DNA of 64,000 nt from Rhodococcus xishaensis (GCF_004011825.1 NZ_RKLO01000002.1:558001-622000); one strand, 5' to 3'; numbered from the stretch's first letter, positions 46,876-55,143 are shown. Made by a program: numbers and translations. Notes: a model not told the origin generated them from the sequence alone.

Positions 46876-47529
46876 TCACTTATCGACTGTCGTCGGCGTT
46901 GACACCGAAGGAGGTGGGGGCGGTTCCAGTGCCAGCAAAGCATGCACAGCCGCTGCGAGGCGTTGACGCACAACCGCATCGGGTGTGCGCCGACCTCGCA
47001 GCAGGAGCGCGGAGGGTATCTCGACGACACAGTCTCTGATCACGTCCACCGCGTTCCTGTCTGCGCGGAGCCACATCGCGCGCGAAAGACGGACGAACAA
47101 CTCCGCGAGCGTGTTGTCGAGGTTGCGTATATCGGCTGCAAGGTCGTTCGAGAGGTCGCTGGAATCGAGGAGTTCGTTGCGTCGCACGGCGAGCAGGAAG
47201 CGACCTGACACCGGAGACTCGAGTAGGAATCGGGCTGGGCTGTCGGCGGCTGCGATCACCGCCTCGATTGCGGCACTCTGTCCGTGCCCCCGCTCCAACG
47301 CTGCGTCGACAGCCCCGCTCTGCATCGTCAAGAATCGTTGCGCGGCGCGCAGCCAGACTTGGCCCACCAGGCCCGCCCGAGAACCGAACGCGTGGTAGAT
47401 CGCGCCATTGGATACCGAGGTGACTTCGGACAATGCTCGGACAGTGACCGACGCAGGTCCAGAATCAACGGCCAGCTTTTCTGCGGCATTCATCAACCGC
47501 TCGAGGTCGTGTACGCGGGGGCGGGGCAT
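46876..47529 (-). CDS. TetR-family transcriptional regulator
   Basis: 217 residues. N-terminal HTH (~8-55): LMNAAEKLAVDSGPASVTVRALSEVTSVSNGAIYHAFGSRAGLVGQVW. The C-terminal ligand domain is helical and ends in a Pro-rich tail. ATG at 47529; a further ATG at 47550 would lie inside the AGAGC...GCTCT palindrome and is rejected. First gene of a three-gene operon with a crotonase and a hotdog protein, so the effector is likely an acyl-CoA. Confidence 0.93.
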   Translation of the reverse strand: MPRPRVHDLERLMNAAEKLAVDSGPASVTVRALSEVTSVSNGAIYHAFGSRAGLVGQVWLRAAQRFLTMQSGAVDAALERGHGQSAAIEAVIAAADSPARFLLESPVSGRFLLAVRRNELLDSSDLSNDLAADIRNLDNTLAELFVRLSRAMWLRADRNAVDVIRDCVVEIPSALLLRGRRTPDAVVRQRLAAAVHALLALEPPPPPSVSTPTTVDK

Positions 47530-47543
47530 GCGACCACGATAAC

Positions 47544-47557
47544 AGAGCATGCGCTCT
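47544..47557. promoter_or_regulatory. Probable TetR operator
   Basis: AGAGC-ATGC-GCTCT, perfect 5-bp arms, 15 bp upstream of the TetR start codon and followed by an AT-rich TACTATTAAT stretch that could hold a promoter. Confidence 0.55.
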
Positions 47558-47992
47558 ACTATTAATGCCGGTCATCCGTAGACCAGGCCGCCGCCCGCGA
47601 CGGACTGACGCGAAGGCATGGACAGGGGTCCAGCTAGGCCCCGCGCGCCAGAACCGCCAAGCGATACCGACACCTTTGTAGTTGGGCCTTCGAGGGCGGG
47701 CAACACTACGAACAGTGACCGGGGGTCATTTCGTCAGAGTGACGTTTTGTAAGAGTAGGGCGACGGAGTCGGGAGAGCGGTGCAGGCGGAGGTCGAGGCT
47801 CGATCCGGCGCGGATGATTCGAACACCGTTCAAACATCGGCGGAACCGCGAACTCGACCGCAGACGGACCACGGCGAGTGACCGTGACGCGGCAACGTCG
47901 TGTCGGACGCCCACCGAGTCGCCAGCCGTGCGGCAGATCGGAAAGTTCGTCTCGAAACAGTTTGATCCGCAGCATGTTCCGCATATTGATAG

Positions 47993-48020
47993 AGTGCCGA
48001 TAATCGACATTATGTCAAGT
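47993..48020 (+). other. Chromosomal dif site (XerCD recombination site)
   Basis: 28 bp with the expected structure: XerC-side arm AGTGCCGATAA, six-base centre TCGACA, XerD-side arm TTATGTCAAGT. By hand it matches E. coli dif at 20 of 28 positions, and TTATGTCAAGT is the form I know from actinobacterial chromosomes. It lies in the middle of a ~900-bp stretch (47558-48460) without credible genes. The open frames there have shadow-like, Arg-rich translations. Places this window at the replication terminus. Confidence 0.88.
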
Positions 48021-48314
48021 CACGTGGATACAAGCGGTCCCCGAGAGCCGGGCGGGACGCCCAGGAAGCCCGCGGGTCGATGCCGGGAACCCGATGCCGG
48101 GAACCGACGAGGACGAACGAACCGCACCCCCCTCCGGGAGTGCTCGCGAGTTTCGGGTCGACCGGCGATGTGAACCGGCGATCGAGTCGCGCATCCGACC
48201 CCGCGAGGAATCGATGAACGCGTCGACGCTGCGATGGCACCTCGATGAGGTCGATGCACGAGTCGAGTCAGCCACACTCCCCGCCGCAAGCTCCGCCCTC
48301 TCGGAGCAAGCTTT

Positions 48315-48338
48315 CATGGATATTACCGAATATCCATG
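48315..48338. repeat. AT-rich perfect hairpin near dif
   Basis: CATGGATATT-ACCG-AATATCCATG, exact 10-bp arms with a four-base loop, about 300 bp right of dif. It stands out for low GC content; no adjacent gene explains it as a terminator. Confidence 0.6.
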
Positions 48339-48460
48339 TGCAGCTCCATGATTCGCACCAATCTCGAACCGGTCAACTTTGCGGAGTTCGGCGGACAAAC
48401 CGCGTACAGGCAGTAGATCCAACCCCCGAGATCTCGCACGGACGAACGGCAGCCGACGGT

Positions 48461-48673
48461 ATGTTGAGACAGGTGCTGTGGCTTCTCGTGACGCTCCTCC
48501 TCTTCCTGACGGTGGGCACCTATCTTTCTTTTGGTGTGCTCACAGCTATTGGGCAGCGTCGACGAGGCGCTGGCAAGCTTGTGTCTGTTGGTGCGGTCGC
48601 CTTCTTCCCGTTCTACTGGGTCGTCTGGTACGCGCACGACACGTGGCCATCAGATCGACGGGCGGCTCGATGA
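48461..48673 (+). CDS. Small membrane protein, hypothetical
   Basis: 70 residues from ATG 48461. Two membrane segments: VLWLLVTLLLFLTVGTYLSFGVL (~4-27) and VSVGAVAFFPFYWVVWYAH (~41-60), with a basic loop QRRRGAGK between and a basic end. The in-frame extension to 48245 is unstructured and rejected. No clear Shine-Dalgarno. Function unknown; coding is supported only by the coherent two-helix topology. Confidence 0.5.
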   Translation: MLRQVLWLLVTLLLFLTVGTYLSFGVLTAIGQRRRGAGKLVSVGAVAFFPFYWVVWYAHDTWPSDRRAAR

Positions 48674-48758
48674 GCGCCGAGACGACAACTCGACAGCTCC
48701 TCTCCAACCTGCGAGCTATCGGACTGTCGGCTACCGAAACCGCCTGAATTCAAACATA

Positions 48759-49316
48759 TTAGGCATGGTCCGGCGTCTTCCTCGTTGGCACGACCAGCGA
48801 ATAGACCTTGCCGGCCGCGAGCAGCGCAGTCAGCGCGAGAAGTGTCCAGAAGACAACCGGGAACCAGATCATCACTCCGACGAACACGCTGAGCGCCACG
48901 AATTTTACGACCTCTCGCGCGGCGCGTACCTTCCAGCGTTCCGTCGGTTTGCGCCGGTAGAAGCTGCGGGCCAACCCGGAGAGCGCCTTGATTCGGCCGT
49001 TTCCGTCGAATTCGAACAGCGCGATTCCCATCCGGTTTGCGAACGATCGCGCCTCGTGCGTGTATCCCCCATATGAGAAGTGCACCCAGCGATCGTTCGT
49101 CCTTCCCAGGTAAACAGTCTCGTGGATGCCCCTCAGGTGCTGCTCATCGACGGGCGATCTCGTGATCGTTCCAAGTCCGACGACACGGCGTCCGTCGACG
49201 TGGAACAAGTCGTCCGTCCATCCGAGACGCGTGCTGACGGACTCGAAGCCCATGTCCCCCATGTGAAAAGCGACAGACTCGTACATGTCGCGGCGACTGA
49301 TAGCAGGTTTCAACAC
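48759..49316 (-). CDS. Mrr-like restriction-endonuclease-fold protein with membrane tail
   Basis: 185 residues. Residues ~20-110 look like the later half of an Mrr-type PD-(D/E)xK domain, ending YTHEARSFANRMGIALFEFDG as in Mrr/RE_Mrr proteins (T-x-x-A-x-x-FA-x-x-x-GI). The usual QxK catalytic dyad is not evident (GLGTIT is in that place), so it may be inactive. One or two membrane segments follow at ~135-175 (VVKFVALSVFVGVMIWFPVVFWTLLALTALLAAG). Start taken as GTG 49316; TTG 49313 or ATG 49286 are possible. Composition is lower in GC than the window average. Nothing further is seen in 49317-49523. Confidence 0.7.
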   Translation of the reverse strand: MLKPAISRRDMYESVAFHMGDMGFESVSTRLGWTDDLFHVDGRRVVGLGTITRSPVDEQHLRGIHETVYLGRTNDRWVHFSYGGYTHEARSFANRMGIALFEFDGNGRIKALSGLARSFYRRKPTERWKVRAAREVVKFVALSVFVGVMIWFPVVFWTLLALTALLAAGKVYSLVVPTRKTPDHA

Positions 49317-49523
49317 GACTCCATCGCTTCGGAATTAGGTGACAAATCGTACCTGGTAGAGCCGAAGAGAATCAGTCGATCGATGGCCACGCCCGAGAGT
49401 TCATGAAATATGGCCGCTTTCGACACCCGAATCTGATCTGACGCGCTCGCTGCGTCCGGCTATCAGTATCGGCGAATATCTCTGCGTGAATGGATGCTTC
49501 ACTTGCGGTCGACCCAGCGAGTG

Positions 49524-50165
49524 TCAGAGCTCGTCGAGCAGGCCACGCACCAGGACGTCGATCTCGTCTCGGATCTCGCGCACAACCTCAACGGGTTGTC
49601 CCTCCGGGTCGGCTACCGGCCAGTCGAGGTACCGTTTCCCCGGGTAGACGCCGCAGGCGTCTCCGCACCCCATGGTCACCACGATGTCGGCGGCGGCGAC
49701 CACGTCGTCGGTCAAAGGCTTGGGGTACGCGGGAGTCAGGTCCACACCGCTCTCGGCCATCACCTCCACGACGGCCGGATCGACCTCCCCGATCGGTGTC
49801 GACCCCGCCGAATGCACGTGGACCCGATCGTGGCCATGGTGATCGAGCAACGCTGCGGCCATCTGTGAGCGGCCGGCGTTGTGGGCGCAGATGAACAGCA
49901 CATCGGGCTCGGTCTTCGGCACGCTCCCGTCTGCACGGGCGCGGGCGGTCAGTCGTTCCTCCGCGAGATTCGGTGCGAGGGCCGCCAGATGGGCGTGGAC
50001 GGTGGCGGTCTCCCGAAGCGCTTCGTAGGACTCGACCACTGCCCGTTCGACCGTCTCCGGGGAAAAGACTCCGACATACCTCTTGGCCAAGTGATCCGCG
50101 GCGCGCGACAGAACGGCTGCGGGTAGCAACAAAGCGGGTTGCTGACGGTCAACGCGCTGGGTCAT
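49524..50165 (-). CDS. arsC: Arsenate reductase/low-molecular-weight phosphatase with N-terminal helical domain
   Basis: 213 residues. The C-terminal ~125 are of the LMW-PTP/ArsC type: LFICAHNAGRSQMAA (P-loop Cys-x5-Arg), SAGSTP, CGDACGVYPGKRYLDWPVADP (general-acid Asp). The N-terminal ~85 form the helical bundle (RAADHLAKRYVGVFSPETVERAVVESYEAL) seen in many actinobacterial arsenate reductases. Likely mycothiol/mycoredoxin-dependent or thioredoxin-dependent reduction of arsenate to arsenite. ATG at 50165 with AGGAGG. No arsenite pump is nearby; an arsenic-type ArsR is encoded at 59227, 9 kb away. Confidence 0.9.
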   Translation of the reverse strand: MTQRVDRQQPALLLPAAVLSRAADHLAKRYVGVFSPETVERAVVESYEALRETATVHAHLAALAPNLAEERLTARARADGSVPKTEPDVLFICAHNAGRSQMAAALLDHHGHDRVHVHSAGSTPIGEVDPAVVEVMAESGVDLTPAYPKPLTDDVVAAADIVVTMGCGDACGVYPGKRYLDWPVADPEGQPVEVVREIRDEIDVLVRGLLDEL

Positions 50166-50454
50166 TGTCGCCTCCTGTGATTCTCTGGTGAGTTGCCACC
50201 GCCCCCATGAAACGCGAAGAAGATCACGATCGTGCACAACATCCGGGCCGCGCTCACGGCCCGATCCGAGGCAGTCGGATTGCCCCCTATTCCAGGTCCG
50301 ACCGTTCGCCTTGTCTGCCGAGTAGGCGGGCGGGCGTGCTGCCCTGGGTTCGCCGGTGCCGGTGCCGAAGGACCGGCACCGCTCCCCCTCCGATCGCTCC
50401 CAACGGAGTGCTGCGCGTCATACGATGAACGAGTCCGATGTCCGAGGAGGACAC

Positions 50455-50526
50455 GTGAGGCAGCCATCCCGGTTCTGCACGGTGGCACCGGACCTGCTCC
50501 ACCGGCACCGCGAGGCGATCGTGTGA
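50455..50526 (+). CDS. Leader ORF translationally coupled to the sigma-factor gene
   Basis: 23 codons from GTG 50455, preceded by GAGGAGG, the best Shine-Dalgarno in the area; the frame also opens from ATG 50425 (33 codons). It ends in a TGA that overlaps the sigma-factor GTG (GTGA). The peptide MRQPSRFCTVAPDLLHRH... has no family. The good ribosome site and overlap suggest that ribosomes enter here and re-initiate at the sigma factor. Confidence 0.45.
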   Translation: MRQPSRFCTVAPDLLHRHREAIV

Positions 50527-51296
50527 GTGGATCGGCCCAGCACACCAGCGAATACCGCGACGTGGGTGCGGTCTTCGAGTCGATGGCGGCGCTCGACCGC
50601 ACCGATCCGCGGTACCGAGTGCTGCGCGACTCGGTCGTGACGCGATGCCTCCCACTCGCCGACCACATTGCCCGCCGGTTCGACGGCCGCGGCGAGTACC
50701 ACGATGACCTTGTCCAGGTCGCCCGGGTCGGATTGGTCAATGCGGTCAACCGCTACGACGTGGGGGTGGGTTCCGACTTCGTTGCGTTCGCGGTGCCGAC
50801 CATGATGGGTGAGGTTCGGCGACATTTCCGGGACAGCGGCTGGGCGGTGCGGGTGCCGCGCCGGGTCAAGGAACTTCATCTCGAGATAACCCGTTCGGCC
50901 GCGGTCCTCACGCAGCGCCTGGAGCGGCCGCCTACGCGGCGTGAGATCGCGGCGGAGCTTCGGATCGGTGAGCAGGAGGTCGCCGAGGGACTCCTCGCGG
51001 CCAACGCCTATCAGACGGTGCCGGTCGACGCCGCTCCGAACGGTCGCCCTCGCGGACACCCGCTGGCCGAGGAACTCGGCGACGAGGACGCCCGTCTCGA
51101 GGCGGTCGAGAACCATGAGGCGCTTCGTCCGGTGCTCGCCACCCTGTCCGAACGCGAACGCCGGATCGTGTTCATGCGGTTCTTCGCGAACCTCACGCAG
51201 AGTCGGATAGCCGAGGAGGTCGGGATCTCCCAGATGCACGTCTCGCGCTTGTTGGCCCGGTCTCTCGCGACACTCCGAAATCAACTCGAACAGTGA
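50523..51296 (+). CDS. SigF/SigB-type group 3 RNA polymerase sigma factor
   Basis: 257 residues. Region 2 (RFDGRGEYHDDLVQVARVGLVNAVNRYDVGVGSDFVAFAVPTMMGEVRRHFRDSGWAVRVPRR) is the SigB/SigF signature, region 3 follows (ITRSAAVLTQRLERPPTRREIAAELRI), and region 4 ends LTQSRIAEEVGISQMHVSRLLARSLATLR. It directs stress- or stationary-phase transcription. GTG at 50523 overlaps the stop of a short leader ORF. No anti-sigma factor gene (RsbW/UsfX type), normally just upstream of such sigma genes, is present on either side, so control must come from elsewhere. Confidence 0.93.
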   Translation: MSGSAQHTSEYRDVGAVFESMAALDRTDPRYRVLRDSVVTRCLPLADHIARRFDGRGEYHDDLVQVARVGLVNAVNRYDVGVGSDFVAFAVPTMMGEVRRHFRDSGWAVRVPRRVKELHLEITRSAAVLTQRLERPPTRREIAAELRIGEQEVAEGLLAANAYQTVPVDAAPNGRPRGHPLAEELGDEDARLEAVENHEALRPVLATLSERERRIVFMRFFANLTQSRIAEEVGISQMHVSRLLARSLATLRNQLEQ

Positions 51297-51300
51297 CTGG

Positions 51301-51534
51301 TCACACGCGATCGACCAACTGCTCGTGGCCGGCCATTCGTGCGCAATTGGCGCAACAGAATATTCGGCTCCCGTCTTCGACGCCGTGACCGAGGATGCGG
51401 CATTTGCAGTGCGCGCACACGGGAGCCATGGCGTGTGCCGCGCACTCGAAGCTGTCGAACACGCCCCGCCGGTCTCCCATTACCACCGTGAATGCCTTGT
51501 CGTAGTCGTTGCCGCACGTCTCGCAGGTCGCCAT
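51301..51534 (-). CDS. Small Cys-rich zinc-binding protein
   Basis: 77 residues from ATG 51534 with a GAGGAGGCGAG ribosome site. Cys pairs: ATCETCGNDY, CAHCKC and CCANCAR, plus FECAAHA; nine Cys and several His are consistent with a zinc ribbon or metallothionein-like fold (pattern Cx2C...Cx2CxC...C2x2C). It belongs to a widespread small actinobacterial family without a proven role. Convergent with the sigma-factor gene, four bases apart. Confidence 0.85.
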   Translation of the reverse strand: MATCETCGNDYDKAFTVVMGDRRGVFDSFECAAHAMAPVCAHCKCRILGHGVEDGSRIFCCANCARMAGHEQLVDRV

Positions 51535-51682
51535 TACTCGCCTCCTCGTCGGGGCCGGCGCGCAGACGCGGCCGGCGTAGATGACGAGTACCCAGATCCT
51601 TTCGCCGATACACCCCGGCAACGGTGTGTCGCGGGGCCGATTTCGTGACTGTGACGGCCCAAAAGGAACGCGAAAAGGAAAA

Positions 51683-51714
51683 GGCCAGGCACACGTCGGG
51701 GGGCGTGCCTGGCC
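51683..51714 (-). terminator. Intrinsic terminator with U-tract on the minus strand
   Basis: GGCCAGGCAC ... GTGCCTGGCC, 10-bp perfect arms with a 12-base loop. On the minus strand the hairpin is followed by TTTTCCTTTTCGCG, a real U-rich tail, unusual here. No minus-strand protein gene ends at this point. It lies in the 51535-51926 gap, which otherwise carries no convincing ORF. Confidence 0.6.
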
Positions 51715-51926
51715 GCGTTCACGCTATGAGATCGGGGTAGTCGGCGAAAGCCGCGCCGGGGTGAAATCGAGGGTGAAGCCACCTCTCCCCCGTGCCCCCG
51801 CATCCACCCACATAACCGGCCCATGGGGCTGAACTGGCTATACACTTCCCGGTACAGATGGATCGAACACATGTGCTGTTCGGTCCAAGATGGGTAGCAG
51901 CGGAAGACGCGTGGCAGCGAAGAGAC

Positions 51927-52970
51927 ATGGAGCAGGACAGCGTGCGTGACGACCAACAGCTACTCGACGCCTGGTTCGGTGAGTTCCTCCTCCACCGCAG
52001 CACCGCGAAGCCGTCCCCGAACACCCTCAAGGCGTACCGCCAGGACTATGCCGGAATCTGCGAGCTCCTCGCACACCAAACCGGGACGGCGGCGAGCGAG
52101 CTTCCCGTGGATGTGATCACCAAGCCGTCGATGCAGCAGGCTTTTGCCGCGTTCGCTGCAACGCATGAGGTCGCGTCGATCCGCCGGTGCTGGTCCACCT
52201 GGAACACGCTGTGCGACTTCCTGTTCTCCCTGGACGCGATCGTCGCCAACCCGATGTCGGCGGTGCTGCGCCCCAAGGCGCCCAAGCGGATTCCCAAGGC
52301 GCTCCCGTCGGACGCGGTCGCCCGGCTGATCACGACGCTGCAGGAGGACGACAAAGACGGCGTCCGGCCGTGGGGCGAACGCGACTTCGCGATCATTCTC
52401 ACCGCGTTGTTGACCGGTATGCGGTCGTCCGAGCTGATCGCCGTGAACATCGGGGACGTGCGCGGCGCGGCCGAGCACGGAGCGACGGAAGCGGCGAAGG
52501 TGATTCTGGTCCGAGGCAAGGGAAGTAAGGAACGTGTCGCGACCGCGGAGCCCGCGCTTGTGGCCGCACTGACCGGCTATCTCGAGTCGCGAATCCACCG
52601 CCTTCCGGACACGATCAAACGTCGGGTGCCGCAAGTCGCAACCCCCTGGCAGTACTTCCGCAGTACGGATCCACTGTTCGTCGGGGCCGATGGCAGCCGG
52701 ATCACCCGCGGCACACTGCAGTACCGCGTGCTCCGGGCGTATCGGCGTGCGGGGATCAACGGTGAACGCGCCAAGGGCGCCCTCACGCACCAGTTCCGGC
52801 ACACGTTCGCCACCAACATGGCCGACGAGAACGTCAGCATCTTCACCCTCATGCGCATGCTGGGCCACGAGTCGATGAACACCACGCAGGTGTACACGGA
52901 AGGCGCAGGTGCGGGGGTGCGGGAGGCTGCGGCCCGAAATCCGCTCTATCGACTCCTCGACGACCACTGA
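51927..52970 (+). CDS. Tyrosine recombinase/phage-integrase family protein
   Basis: 347 residues from ATG 51927. The N-terminal SAM-like core-binding domain (KPSPNTLKAYRQDYAGICELLAH) precedes a catalytic domain with all five residues: Arg166 in TGMRSSEL, Lys in RGKGSKER, His-x-x-Arg in THQFRHTF, His in MLGHES and nucleophile Tyr323 in TTQVYTEGAG. About 40 residues longer than XerC/XerD, so a separate recombinase rather than the housekeeping pair is more likely, but it lies only 3.9 kb from dif. No attachment-site repeats or cargo genes were recognised around it. An ATG at 51858 in the same frame has no ribosome site. Confidence 0.9.
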   Translation: MEQDSVRDDQQLLDAWFGEFLLHRSTAKPSPNTLKAYRQDYAGICELLAHQTGTAASELPVDVITKPSMQQAFAAFAATHEVASIRRCWSTWNTLCDFLFSLDAIVANPMSAVLRPKAPKRIPKALPSDAVARLITTLQEDDKDGVRPWGERDFAIILTALLTGMRSSELIAVNIGDVRGAAEHGATEAAKVILVRGKGSKERVATAEPALVAALTGYLESRIHRLPDTIKRRVPQVATPWQYFRSTDPLFVGADGSRITRGTLQYRVLRAYRRAGINGERAKGALTHQFRHTFATNMADENVSIFTLMRMLGHESMNTTQVYTEGAGAGVREAAARNPLYRLLDDH

Positions 52971-53082
52971 TGCGGCGGCACGCGACGCGAGACGGGTCCC
53001 GCCGTGGTCGGCAAGACGTGCGACCACGCGACGGTTACCGTGGCAGGGACAGCATGGTTCGACGACTTTCGAGGAGCGCGGA

Positions 53083-54453
53083 ATGAGCACCCCGTCGACG
53101 CCCACCCGCCGCCATCGCGTCGTGGTCATCGGATCTGGATTCGGCGGACTGTTCGCCACCCAGGCGCTCGGGCGCGCGCCGGTGGACATCACGCTGATCG
53201 CCCGGACGACGCATCATCTCTTCCAGCCCCTGCTGTATCAGGTGGCGACTGGGATCTTGTCCGTCGGGGATATCGCGCCGACGACCCGCATCGTGCTGCG
53301 CAAGCAGAAGAACGTCGAAGTCCTCCTGGGTGACGTGGAGACGATCGACCTCGCTGCAGGCAAGGTGACGTCACACCTGCTCGACCGTGAGACCGTCACC
53401 GAGTTCGATTCCCTCATCGTCGCCGCCGGAGCCGGACAGTCGTACTTCGGCAACGACCACTTCGCGGAGTTCGCGCCCGGCATGAAGACCGTCGACGACG
53501 CCCTCGAGTTGCGCGGCCGCATCCTGGGGGCATTCGAGCAGGCCGAACTGTCCGACGATCCCGAAGAGCGTGCCCGGCTGCTCACCTTCGTCGTGGTCGG
53601 TGCCGGGCCGACCGGCGTCGAGTTGGCCGGCCAGATCGCCGAACTCGCGCACCGCACGTTGGCCGGCGCGTTCCGGCGGATCGATCCGCGTGAATCCCGG
53701 GTGGTCTTGCTCGACGGCGCCGCGTCGGTGCTGCCGGTGTACGGCGGCAAACTCAGCGCCAAGGCCGCCGAACGGCTCGAGAAACTCGGCGTGGAGATCC
53801 AGCTCGACTCGATGGTCACGAACGTCGATGTGGACGGGCTGCTCGTCAGACACAAGAACGGCACCGAGAATCGGATCGAGTCGCAGTGCAAGGTGTGGTC
53901 GGCCGGGGTGCAAGCCAGCCCGCTGGGAAGGCAGTTGGGTGAGCAGACCGGTGCGGAGGTCGACCGTGCCGGCCGGGTTCACGTCAACCGGGATCTGACG
54001 CTTCCCGGCTATCCGAACGTGTTCGTGATCGGTGACATGATGGCGCTCGACGATCTGCCCGGCCTTGCTCAGGTGGCGATGCAGGGCGGCAAGTACGCGG
54101 CCAAGGAGATCCGTGCCGGACTCGACGGCGCTCGGCCCGCGGACCGGCAGCCGTTCAAGTACTTCGACAAGGGTTCGATGGCGACGATCTCCCGGTTCAG
54201 CGCTGTCGCGAAGGTGGGCAAGCTCGAGATCAGTGGGTTCATCGGCTGGGTCATGTGGCTCGTCGTCCACCTGATGTACCTGATCGGGTTCCGCAACCGT
54301 CTGTCGACGGTGATCTCGTGGATAGTCTCGTTCCTCGGTAGGGGCCGTGCGCAGATGACCTCGACCGAGCAACAGGTGTTCGCACGCAACGCGATCGACA
54401 TGCTTCAGGAGCACAGTCGAGCGTCTGCTGCCGAATCACGCGAGGCAGGTTGA
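53083..54453 (+). CDS. ndh: Type II NADH:quinone oxidoreductase (NDH-2)
   Basis: 456 residues. First GxGxxG at VVVIGSGFGGLFATQAL (FAD), second at VVVGAGPTGVELAGQIAELAH (NADH), a conserved HLFQPLLYQVATGILS quinone-site segment, and the AVQ-type VAMQGGKYAA near residue 325. A C-terminal hydrophobic anchor ISGFIGWVMWLVVHLMYLIGFRNRL binds the membrane. Non-proton-pumping entry of NADH electrons into the menaquinone pool. ATG at 53083 after GAGGAG. Convergent with the thioesterase gene; no operon partners. Confidence 0.96.
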   Translation: MSTPSTPTRRHRVVVIGSGFGGLFATQALGRAPVDITLIARTTHHLFQPLLYQVATGILSVGDIAPTTRIVLRKQKNVEVLLGDVETIDLAAGKVTSHLLDRETVTEFDSLIVAAGAGQSYFGNDHFAEFAPGMKTVDDALELRGRILGAFEQAELSDDPEERARLLTFVVVGAGPTGVELAGQIAELAHRTLAGAFRRIDPRESRVVLLDGAASVLPVYGGKLSAKAAERLEKLGVEIQLDSMVTNVDVDGLLVRHKNGTENRIESQCKVWSAGVQASPLGRQLGEQTGAEVDRAGRVHVNRDLTLPGYPNVFVIGDMMALDDLPGLAQVAMQGGKYAAKEIRAGLDGARPADRQPFKYFDKGSMATISRFSAVAKVGKLEISGFIGWVMWLVVHLMYLIGFRNRLSTVISWIVSFLGRGRAQMTSTEQQVFARNAIDMLQEHSRASAAESREAG

Positions 54454-54465
54454 TCCGGTCCCCTG

Positions 54466-54924
54466 TCAGCCGTTTCCGAGCGCCGACGTCTCGGCAATGT
54501 TCTGCAGCCGCACTTGCCCGCGTGCGACGAGCTTGTCCTGCTCGTCGGTGACGGTCACGAGCCACAACTGCTGTGTGCGTCCCCGATGCACTGGAGTGGC
54601 CTCGGCGAACAGGACGCCGTCGCGGGTGGCGCGGAGGAAGTCGGTGTTGTTGTTCACACCGACGACATGACCGCGGTCTCCGAACCAGAGGCTGGCGGCG
54701 ACGCTGGCGAGAGATTCGATGACCGCGCAGTGCACGCCGCCGTGCATGATTCCCCACGGCTGGTAGAGCGCAGGCGTGACCTTCCACTGTGCCCGGACGC
54801 GGTCGGCGGAAAGTTCGGTGTACTCGAGTCCGATCGCTTCGCCGAATCCCCTGTTGAGGAATGCCGTGACTTCCGCCGGGTCCGCTCCGGCACCCGGTAT
54901 CGATGCACGCTCCGCGTCGCTCAC
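54466..54924 (-). CDS. PaaI-family hotdog thioesterase
   Basis: 152 residues from GTG 54924, which has GGAG eight bases upstream; a longer start at 54951 lacks a ribosome site. Hotdog signature: TPALYQPWGIMHGGVHCAVIESLASVAAS (HGG loop and catalytic Glu), then VGVNNNTDFLRATRDGVLFAEATPVHRGRTQQLWLVTVTDEQDKLVARGQVRLQN, matching PaaI/YbdB-type acyl-CoA thioesterases. Substrate unknown; menaquinone-related DHNA-CoA thioesterase is possible given the family and the nearby ndh, but unproven. Confidence 0.92.
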   Translation of the reverse strand: MSDAERASIPGAGADPAEVTAFLNRGFGEAIGLEYTELSADRVRAQWKVTPALYQPWGIMHGGVHCAVIESLASVAASLWFGDRGHVVGVNNNTDFLRATRDGVLFAEATPVHRGRTQQLWLVTVTDEQDKLVARGQVRLQNIAETSALGNG

Positions 54925-55045
54925 GATGATCTGCTCCCTCGAGTCGGGCACCTGTGGGTGCCGGGCTGCCTGGTGAATACGCTTCTCGTCATCGTGCCCG
55001 ACGCCACTGCGCGAGATTGATCCGCCCCACAGGGTGAGACGTATC

Positions 55046-55077
55046 GGCGGGCTCCGCGCCTGTGCGCGGAGCCCGCC
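55046..55077. terminator. Strong GC hairpin in the thioesterase/importer gap
   Basis: GGCGGGCTCCGCGC-CTGT-GCGCGGAGCCCGCC: 14 perfect pairs, four-base loop. Neither flanking gene ends here (both start away from it), so it may insulate the two divergent promoters or end a transcript not visible as an ORF. Type is uncertain. Confidence 0.5.
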
Positions 55078-55143
55078 GTGGAGGGGACCGGGAGTCTCTG
55101 CAGCCCTCAGGACTCCGCACGGTCCGGCAGCCTGCGCACGAGC

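Noticed and set aside
47682-48173. 163-codon open frame over the dif region
   Set aside because: Arg-rich, no domain, no ribosome site; it runs through dif. Treated as non-coding, as are the overlapping minus-strand frames.
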